From contig PWNM01000448.1 in the NCBI GenBank assembly GCA_003557825.1, positions 1 to 7,562 on the forward strand: a DNA stretch of 7,562 nt, in the 5' to 3' direction. Under the pieces are notes generated by a model that made no database searches, had not been told where the DNA came from, and saw only the letters and a program-made list of their open reading frames with translations. This stretch comes from Candidatus Hydrogenedentota bacterium. GTDB lineage: Bacteria; Hydrogenedentota; Hydrogenedentia; Hydrogenedentales; SLHB01. Position numbers and translations under genes: made by a program. Positions 1 to 5,044 of this stretch are shown here, piece after piece; positions within the stretch are counted from its first letter, which is position 1; every line of letters starts with the position of its first letter.

Positions 1-134
1 GCGACACATGCCATTTGTTTGCCAAGTGCATGTTTCTAAGGCATAACGAGATTATACGAGAGTTGCTATTGCTTATCGATGGCGCTGACGGCCAATCGGC
101 CCCGAAACGAATCGGTTAGGCTCGGTGTCGCAGC

Positions 135-142
135 AGGGAGGT
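135..142 (+). promoter_or_regulatory. Ribosome binding site of the zinc-ribbon gene
   Basis: AGGGAGGT lies 7 nt before the ATG at 150. It is a near-perfect anti-16S match at ideal spacing and is the main reason for calling the small plus-strand gene here rather than the minus-strand reading frame covering the same bases. The rest of 1-149 shows no gene. A TTATAC at 52-57 could be a -10 element, but no convincing -35 lies 16-18 bp before it. Confidence 0.7.
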
Positions 143-149
143 AATAACC

Positions 150-323
150 ATGGATATGCCCGAGGGTACCGGACAAGACAACCAAGATTGGCATGATGAT
201 GAATATCAGGTTCCGTGCCCCGCTTGCGGTGCGTCTGTCGCGTTCAAGCGCACAGATAAAGTACAGGTGTGTGGTACCTGTGGGAAAAGCGTCGTTAATC
301 CTGGACCACAAGCGGATAGATAA
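150..323 (+). CDS. Small zinc-ribbon protein, 57 residues
   Basis: The frame starts with ATG GAT ATG CCC and ends at TAA, encoding 57 residues. The N-terminal 20 residues are acidic and polar (Asp, Glu, Gln rich). They are followed by CPAC (Cys23, Cys26) and, 14 residues later, CGTC (Cys41, Cys44), with the short basic strand FKRTDKVQV between them. A CxxC-x14-CxxC spacing with Gly after the knuckles is the classic zinc-ribbon fold, so the protein very likely binds one structural zinc ion in the cytoplasm. There is no signal peptide, membrane segment or catalytic domain. The partner or nucleic acid it binds cannot be told from sequence; such stand-alone ribbons are often annotated only as hypothetical. 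The HD gene follows on the same strand after about 210 bp, so co-transcription is possible but not shown. The strong ribosome binding site and the four-Cys pattern make it a real gene despite its size. Confidence 0.85.
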   Translation: MDMPEGTGQDNQDWHDDEYQVPCPACGASVAFKRTDKVQVCGTCGKSVVNPGPQADR

Positions 324-326
324 ATC

Positions 327-350
327 GGCCCGCTAGACTAGCCAAGGGCC
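327..350 (+). terminator. Possible hairpin just after the zinc-ribbon stop
   Basis: GGCCC at 327-331 pairs with GGGCC at 346-350. The 14-nt loop itself contains the palindrome GCTAGACTAGC (332-342), so two alternative stems are possible. The hairpin starts 3 nt after the stop codon, where a terminator would sit. No T-run follows (ACCCTATTGG), so an intrinsic terminator is uncertain; it may be a 3' stabilising hairpin or chance. Confidence 0.25.
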
Positions 351-512
351 ACCCTATTGGAAACCGAAGGATATCTTCGCCATTGCTAATAATGAATGTG
401 GCGTTTCTATTGGTTTTGAGATAGTGCCCCCTTCGGCGGTACCAAGTGTACGGCACAGACATTTGCAATCCGCCGATAGTTCGGGATTGTGCCCAATGGT
501 CAGGGCGGCTGA
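351..512. other. Non-coding spacer between zinc-ribbon and HD genes
   Basis: No frame here has a credible ribosome binding site and length; the longest start-initiated plus-strand frames in the stretch are about ten codons. Inverted TCGGCGG (433-439) and CCGCCGA (470-476) are separated by 30 nt and could form a weak stem. A TTGCAA (464-469) could serve as a -35 for the HD gene, but its -10 partner is poor. Nothing else is recognisable. Confidence 0.4.
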
Positions 513-518
513 ATGCCT

Positions 519-526
519 GGGGAGGT
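519..526 (+). promoter_or_regulatory. Ribosome binding site that decides the HD-gene start
   Basis: GGGGAGGT sits 7 nt before the GTG at 534. The ATG at 513 lies upstream of this site, so the site cannot serve it, and only a weak AGGG lies ahead of that ATG. The spacing therefore favours initiation at GTG 534 (or the adjacent GTG 537). Confidence 0.6.
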
Positions 527-533
527 AACTGCT

Positions 534-1022
534 GTGGTGCGCGAGAAGCTTATTGCTGCCATGGAGCGCGTGTTTCAAGGAGAGAAGCACTATATCGAAC
601 ACACGGCCGCGGTGCTTGATTTCGCCCAGCAAATTCATCATGTCGAGGGCGGAGATCCCGTCATCATAGAAGCGGCGGCGATTCTCCATGATATCGGCAT
701 TCCGGCAGCGATTGAAAAACATGGCTCCGCCGCCGGCCCTTATCAAGAACTGGAAGGACCGCCCATCGCTCGGTCCATTCTCGAAGATGCAGCCGTTCCG
801 CCCTCGGTCATCGAGACCGTCTGCGCCATCATCGGCGCACACCATTCAGGCGATCTCGATACCCGCGAATTCCGCGTAGTGTGGGATGCCGATTGGCTCG
901 TCAATTTCCCCGACATCCACGGCACCGCATCTCGCCAAGCCCAGGCCGAGGCCATCAGCGCTACCTTCCGGACCGATGCGGGAAAAACGCTGGCCCACCG
1001 GCTGTTTCTTGAGGCGGCATAA
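534..1022 (+). CDS. Small HD-domain metal-dependent phosphohydrolase
   Basis: Encodes 162 residues from GTG 534 (169 if the ATG at 513 is used). A single HD domain fills the protein. The first metal-ligand His is in YIEHT (His23), the signature HD pair is in AAILHDIG (His52-Asp53), a following GAHH pair is at 103-104, and the distal Asp is in VVWDAD (Asp118/Asp120). This H...HD...H...D order is that of the HD superfamily of divalent-metal phosphohydrolases acting on nucleotides or related phosphoesters in the cytoplasm. The segment GPPIARSILED between the HD pair and the HH pair is typical of small stand-alone HD proteins. No regulatory or signalling domain (PAS, GGDEF, RelA) is attached and it is too short for a synthetase, so the substrate cannot be named. 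It converges with the LamG-hydrolase gene, whose stop lies 34 bp further on. The family call is firm; the function is not. Confidence 0.88.
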   Translation: MVREKLIAAMERVFQGEKHYIEHTAAVLDFAQQIHHVEGGDPVIIEAAAILHDIGIPAAIEKHGSAAGPYQELEGPPIARSILEDAAVPPSVIETVCAIIGAHHSGDLDTREFRVVWDADWLVNFPDIHGTASRQAQAEAISATFRTDAGKTLAHRLFLEAA

Positions 1023-1039
1023 AGGCAACGCTCATGCCG

Positions 1040-1054
1040 CCATCTGCATGATGG
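1040..1054. terminator. Short hairpin between convergent genes
   Basis: CCATC (1040-1044) and GATGG (1050-1054) form a perfect 5-bp stem with loop TGCAT in the 34-bp gap between two convergent stop codons. It could act on both strands, but the stem is short and there is only a weak T-run (TTCTATT) on the plus side. A low-confidence terminator candidate. Confidence 0.2.
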
Positions 1055-1056
1055 TT

Positions 1057-2940
1057 CTATTCGCACGGCGACGAATCGAAGACAAGCTTCCCTGGAGGCC
1101 TGCCCATAAGCTCCTCGAACGTGCGGATCACCTCTTCGGTTGTGACGCCGTCCGCCAACGCTGATATGTAGCGATGCCTCGGTTCATCGGGCGTCTCACG
1201 CCATTCATGCGTACCATTGGGGAAAATGTGGTTATGCCCCTCGGTGACAAGATCCCAATATGGATGGTCGGCTCCTCGAACGGCCACCAGGACCGCAATC
1301 TGATCGGCACTGTGTCGGTTTTGGCACTCGCCCCCAAAATACAGTTCATAGGCGCGGCGCACCGGATTGTTCTGCGGGGTCTCACAAAGAACCTCGCCGG
1401 TTGCCAACGACCAGGCAAAATCGCCGCCTCCGGTAAACGTTATCTGGGTCGGCCAACGGGTTACCGCTTCGACCGTCGCTTTCGGGTCGGGCTTGAAATT
1501 GCCCCATACCCCCGGGTCACGATCGGCGGGATACCGGCTGCCCATACAGACCCATTCGCGCACCTTCTGGGCTACCAACTCTTCGCCTGCCAATGGGGAG
1601 TGCTCGCACGGTTCGGAATCAAGTAAATGCCGCATATTCGTAATATATCCCACGGTAACAATCACGACACTGTTGTCCGGCTGTTTGGCCAGCACCCGTC
1701 GATAGACTTCGACTGCGTCAGCGGCTTGGGTGTTGGACCAAAAAGGTGGATCAAACTCCTCGGCAAGCTGTCGCGCAAATCGAGAACCGCGGCGAGGGTG
1801 CGCCCCTTCGCCCAGCAACGGGCTCCCGATGGGCAAGTCTAAGCGTCCATACCACCCATTAATCGCCTGCGCAGCGCCAACGGACCATGGATACTGCGAG
1901 GAAACAAGCGTCGCCAAAATCTCCGCCTCACCAAGGTCGGCCAGCGCGTGTACCATCGCCAACGCTGCCGCGTCATCGCAATCGGTATCCATGTCCGTGT
2001 CAAAAATAAGCCGCACCGCATCATTGACGACAAAATCAATGGGAAAACCATCGGGAGCCCGATGGGCACTCTGCTGCACGACACGACCCTCCGCATTCAA
2101 CACCATAATGTCCCCAACGGCAAACCCTGCATCTTCAAGCGCCAACTGTGCTTCTTTTTGAGACAAGCCATGGAGATCCGGCACAGTCTTGCCCCAAAAT
2201 GGTGCGTCGATGGCTTTCCAGGAGCCTCGAACAATTTCACCATGATTATCAAGCCCGGAACTGTCGTGAGCAACGTTGCCTGACCCTTCGCCCAATTTCC
2301 AGTGGACCACAAGCCCGTCAGTCACATCCTGCGATTTTTTCCAAACATGGGTGATCTCCTCATCGGATAACGCGCGATCATAGAGCCGGATATCGCTCAT
2401 GTAGCCATCATGAAACCGTCGCTCAGAACCGGGCTCCTCCTTGTGGGCTCCAACCACCAAAGGAGACTCATTGTTGTTTAAGGTTCCCTCAAGATGAGTT
2501 TCTTCGAGGACCCCTTCCCCGTTTACGTAGAACCGAGTCCTTCCATCGCCGCTACAAAATGTAAGGGCAAGGTGAACCCATTCGTAAAACGGCATTTCCC
2601 AAGTCGTGGTACGTCCTTCAAAATCCTCTTCAAGGCCCCGAAGGGATAGACGTACATCATTCCCTGAACGTTCGCGGCGAAGCATCCAGCTCGTGTCGCC
2701 TTTGCCGCCGAACTGGTGGAACGGCGAGGTCCACGAACGCACATAGACCCACGTGGCAAAAGTGAACGACTCGGTCAGGTCGATGCTGTCGTTATGGTCA
2801 AGCTGAACGTAGTCTCCATCGCCGCTGAACTCGAGAACATGGTAGGCATCTGCACGGGCATGGGCGCAGGGATTGCCAATGAAACCAATCAAAGCAAGTA
2901 GTCCACTCACCAAACGTATAGGCTTGGATTTCATTCTCAT
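1057..2940 (-). CDS. Secreted LamG-PASTA-nucleoside hydrolase protein
   Basis: 627 residues from ATG 2940. The frame is open further upstream, but this start has AAGGAGA 7 nt before it, overlaps the upstream stop as ATGA, and directly begins a signal peptide: basic MRMKSK, a hydrophobic core to about residue 22, and a likely cleavage after AHARA (about 30). Domains: LamG/concanavalin-like jelly roll at about 33-245, including the RRFHDGYMSD strand and LYDRALSDEE typical of LamG_3; one PASTA domain at about 252-306 (VPDLHGLSQKEAQLALEDAG); then an IunH-type nucleoside hydrolase fold at about 311-620. The metal/ribose motif DTDMDTDCDD is at 314-323, the GxxTN motif (GPLTN in characterised enzymes) ends at Asn435, and the C-terminal catalytic Asp is probably Asp546 in HSADQIAVL. 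Predicted role: periplasmic or extracellular hydrolysis of nucleosides or other N-ribosides, with LamG binding a glycan or surface. Where the paralogue has Glu506 this copy has Trp479, so its substrate may differ. Domains are firm; the substrate is inferred. Confidence 0.88.
   Translation of the reverse strand: MRMKSKPIRLVSGLLALIGFIGNPCAHARADAYHVLEFSGDGDYVQLDHNDSIDLTESFTFATWVYVRSWTSPFHQFGGKGDTSWMLRRERSGNDVRLSLRGLEEDFEGRTTTWEMPFYEWVHLALTFCSGDGRTRFYVNGEGVLEETHLEGTLNNNESPLVVGAHKEEPGSERRFHDGYMSDIRLYDRALSDEEITHVWKKSQDVTDGLVVHWKLGEGSGNVAHDSSGLDNHGEIVRGSWKAIDAPFWGKTVPDLHGLSQKEAQLALEDAGFAVGDIMVLNAEGRVVQQSAHRAPDGFPIDFVVNDAVRLIFDTDMDTDCDDAAALAMVHALADLGEAEILATLVSSQYPWSVGAAQAINGWYGRLDLPIGSPLLGEGAHPRRGSRFARQLAEEFDPPFWSNTQAADAVEVYRRVLAKQPDNSVVIVTVGYITNMRHLLDSEPCEHSPLAGEELVAQKVREWVCMGSRYPADRDPGVWGNFKPDPKATVEAVTRWPTQITFTGGGDFAWSLATGEVLCETPQNNPVRRAYELYFGGECQNRHSADQIAVLVAVRGADHPYWDLVTEGHNHIFPNGTHEWRETPDEPRHRYISALADGVTTEEVIRTFEELMGRPPGKLVFDSSPCE
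2669..2835 (-). repeat. Conserved LamG-coding segment, copy 1
   Basis: 167 bp that match 4609-4775 without gaps and with about 15 mismatches by eye, the first 44 bp being identical. It encodes the N-terminal LamG strands through WVYVRSW, FHQFGGKGDTSWM and RRER. Flanking parts of the two genes are clearly less alike. It is the best-preserved part of a tandem gene duplication, not a mobile repeat. Confidence 0.8.
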
Positions 2941-4877
2941 TCGTCGTTCTCCTTGGGCTGATGCATCATGAGCACGTTGATTTCGTCGGCGATAAGATTT
3001 GGATCGCGCCGCTCGATTTTGTGGCGATGCGTGCCGTCGGGATCGCGTTCCCACCTGTTGGTACCGCTTTCCGGGTCGATGACGATACGACCGGGTTCGG
3101 AAAAATCCCAGTAATCCGTCGCTGGGCGCTCATCCAATCCGCGGATGGCATAGAGCAGGGCGGACTGATCCCAGCTCCGATGGGGTTGAATGTTGTTAAA
3201 CAGTTGGTACGATCGGCGAACCGGACTGTCTTCGGGTAGCTGATAGAGCGGTCCGCCTGTATAGATAAAACGGCCGATTTCCCAGCCGCTGAAAACAATA
3301 TCCGTTGGCCAATTGCTGATGGCTTCATACGAGGCTTCATAGTCCCACACGATATTGGCCTCCCTGCCTTCCGGGAAATAGCCGCCCATACAGGCCCATA
3401 TCCGCACCTTCTGCTCAATGAGCTCCGCCCCGGTCAGATCGCTGTGTTCGCAGGGTTCGCTGAACAACAAGTCCCGAACGTTGGTCTTGTACCCGATGGT
3501 TACCAGGACCACGCTACGGTCGGGTTGTTCGGACAGGATTTCACGAGAAAGGGCAACGGCGTCCGGCGCGTCGTCGGCGCTTTCCAGCTGTCCCGGAAAT
3601 TCCTCGGCGATATGGTGGGCATAGAGCGAGTCTCGATCCACCCCTTCGCCTTTCAGCATGCCCAAGGGTAGATCCGGGCGTCCAAAGTACGTATTGATAC
3701 GATCCGCTGTCAACGTTGCGTATGGATTTTTCGCCGATACCATAACCCCCAGAATCTCGGCTTCGCCGCGATCCGCCAGGGCGTGGAGCATGGCAAGGGC
3801 GCCCACATCATCAACATCCGATTCCATGTCGGTATCAAGAAGGATTGGCACTGGTTCATGCGGTTGTTCCGGCTTAAAACCGGCCATTACAGTCACCGAA
3901 GAGGCCGTCACATGGTCAAGGGAAAACTCTGTGTCATTGAGTGGAGCAATCGAACCGCAGGTAGATTGAATCGAGCGAAGGGTAAAACCCGGCTCCGGAG
4001 TGACCGAAAAAGTAATTGTATCGTGGGACCCCATGCTATCCGGCCCCGAGATGGACCCGCCAATAAACGGCTCTGTCAAATAGGCGATTCGATTGCCGGG
4101 CTTTTCCCACCATGCCACGTCGTCCACCTGCTCCCAAAAAGGTTCATCAACCTCGACCCACGAAGCTCCAATGATCGTCCCATGGTTCTCCCTGCCGGAA
4201 CTATCCTGGGCGATTGCACCGGAGCCCTCGTCCAGTTTCCAGTGGACCACCAGGCCGTCGGTTACCTCGTGGGTTCGTTCCAGGACGTGGGTGATTTCCG
4301 TCTGAGACAGAGCACGGTTATACAGCCGGACATCGCTCATATACCCATCGTGAAATCGGCGTTCGCTGCCGGATTCCTCTTTATTGGCGCCGATCACAAA
4401 GGGATACGGGTTGCTATTGAGCGTGCCTTCGAGTCCGTCGAATTCGAGCAGGGCATGGCCATTCACATACAGGGCGGCAGTGCCTTCCGCGCTGTCGAAC
4501 GTAGCCGCCAGATGAACCCATTGGTCCATGGCCATGTTCCACGCGGTAGTCGAGCCCGAAAAGGGATGCTCTAGCCCACGAAGAGATAGGCGCAGATCAC
4601 CGCCCCCACGTTCGCGGCGAAGCATCCAGCTCGTGTCGCCTTTGCCGCCGAATTGATGGAACGGCGAGGTCCACGATCGCACATAGACCCATGCGGCAAA
4701 GGTGAACGCCTCGGTCAGGTCGATGCTGTCATTGTGATCGAGCCGGACATAGTCTCCATCGCCGCCGAACTCGAGCGCATACATGGAATCCCCATAGGTC
4801 GAGATAGCAGGACTCACGATAAGAAACAATGTCAAAACAGCCGTCATGCGCCATACCGGCATATGCGCTACATTCAT
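2937..4877 (-). CDS. Secreted LamG-InlB-like-nucleoside hydrolase protein
   Basis: 646 residues from ATG 4877. The longer in-frame start at 4973 would put 32 residues ahead of the signal peptide, whereas ATG 4877 has AGGGGG 6 nt upstream and opens a typical signal peptide (MNVAHMPVWR, then a hydrophobic core to about residue 25, cleavage near AIS or TYG). Domains: LamG jelly roll at about 32-245, closely alike to the downstream paralogue; a small beta domain at about 262-335 (GGSISG, TITFSVTPEPGFTL, final TVMAGF) resembling divergent InlB B-repeat/Flg_new domains; IunH-type nucleoside hydrolase at about 345-635. The active-site motif DTDMESDVDD is at 348-357, GYKTN ends at Asn466, MGG is at 497-499, a probable ribose-contact pair is Glu506/Asn508, and the C-terminal catalytic Asp is Asp570 in HRSWDQSALL. 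All expected hydrolase landmarks are present, so it is probably an active secreted ribohydrolase. Its stop overlaps the next start (ATGA), so the two are translated together. Confidence 0.88.
   Translation of the reverse strand: MNVAHMPVWRMTAVLTLFLIVSPAISTYGDSMYALEFGGDGDYVRLDHNDSIDLTEAFTFAAWVYVRSWTSPFHQFGGKGDTSWMLRRERGGGDLRLSLRGLEHPFSGSTTAWNMAMDQWVHLAATFDSAEGTAALYVNGHALLEFDGLEGTLNSNPYPFVIGANKEESGSERRFHDGYMSDVRLYNRALSQTEITHVLERTHEVTDGLVVHWKLDEGSGAIAQDSSGRENHGTIIGASWVEVDEPFWEQVDDVAWWEKPGNRIAYLTEPFIGGSISGPDSMGSHDTITFSVTPEPGFTLRSIQSTCGSIAPLNDTEFSLDHVTASSVTVMAGFKPEQPHEPVPILLDTDMESDVDDVGALAMLHALADRGEAEILGVMVSAKNPYATLTADRINTYFGRPDLPLGMLKGEGVDRDSLYAHHIAEEFPGQLESADDAPDAVALSREILSEQPDRSVVLVTIGYKTNVRDLLFSEPCEHSDLTGAELIEQKVRIWACMGGYFPEGREANIVWDYEASYEAISNWPTDIVFSGWEIGRFIYTGGPLYQLPEDSPVRRSYQLFNNIQPHRSWDQSALLYAIRGLDERPATDYWDFSEPGRIVIDPESGTNRWERDPDGTHRHKIERRDPNLIADEINVLMMHQPKENDE
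2948..2954 (-). promoter_or_regulatory. Ribosome binding site of the second LamG-hydrolase gene
   Basis: On the minus strand AAGGAGA lies 7 nt before ATG 2940, inside the last codons of the upstream gene. With the ATGA overlap this fixes the start and implies translational coupling. It also rules out the longer reading frame that begins at 3054. Confidence 0.7.
4609..4775 (-). repeat. Conserved LamG-coding segment, copy 2
   Basis: Partner of 2669-2835: same length and gap-free, about 91% identical by eye count. Mismatches cluster in the part coding for HNDSIDLTE and the strand before it, while the part coding for FGGKGDTSWMLRRER is identical in the first 44 bp. Confidence 0.8.
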
Positions 4878-4883
4878 TATACG

Positions 4884-4889
4884 CCCCCT
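4884..4889 (-). promoter_or_regulatory. Ribosome binding site of the first LamG-hydrolase gene
   Basis: AGGGGG on the minus strand lies 6 nt before ATG 4877 and supports that start over the upstream in-frame ATG at 4973. The block AGGGGGCGTATAATG is strikingly like AGGGGCGTATTGATG in front of the maturase-like gene. Confidence 0.5.
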
Positions 4890-5044
4890 GTTTGAGTGAC
4901 AACCATATGCTATTGGGCCCCAAAGAGCCGCCTCCATCGCCCGAGTGTACCAAAGACCAATGGCCTTATGCATATGGTTTATACATGAAAACTACGAAAA
5001 GTTTCTGTCGTGAAAAATTATTGGAACGTCTCAGTGCGAATCCC
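4890..5044 (-). promoter_or_regulatory. Gap with probable promoter and a 10-bp inverted repeat
   Basis: This is the only real gap in the minus-strand block. AACCATATGC at 4901-4910 is exactly inverted as GCATATGGTT at 4970-4979, with 59 bp between; each arm contains the palindrome CATATG. The side nearest the maturase-like gene is AT-rich (minus-strand TATAAA inside GTATAAACC, and several T-runs), which fits a promoter for the two LamG-hydrolase genes. No hexamer pair at standard spacing is convincing, and there is no GC stem with a T-tail that would end the upstream pair. The arms could be an operator for a dimeric regulator, or chance. Confidence 0.35.

Noticed and set aside
66..311. Minus-strand 81-residue frame
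   Set aside because: Overlaps the zinc-ribbon gene, which has the better ribosome binding site and a recognisable four-Cys fold; the minus frame has no domain and no start signal.
391..423. Ten-codon frame in the spacer before the HD gene as a leader peptide
   Set aside because: No ribosome binding site, no run of regulatory codons and no attenuator-like stems after it.
354..845. Minus-strand 163-residue frame
   Set aside because: Antisense to the HD gene over most of its length, with no recognisable motif.
2874..2885. Lipoprotein lipobox in the downstream LamG-hydrolase signal peptide (GNPC)
   Set aside because: Residues before Cys25 do not fit the L-[AS]-[GA]-C pattern; signal peptidase I cleavage near AHARA is more likely.
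2941..3054. N-terminal extension of the downstream LamG-hydrolase (start at 3054)
   Set aside because: Would place 38 Arg-rich residues ahead of the signal peptide and overlap the upstream gene by over 100 bp; the ATG at 2940 has an ideal ribosome binding site.
3783..4574. Plus-strand 263-residue frame opposite the LamG-hydrolase gene
   Set aside because: Long only because the GC-rich coding strand opposite has few stop complements; the minus-strand product has clear LamG and hydrolase domains through the same stretch.
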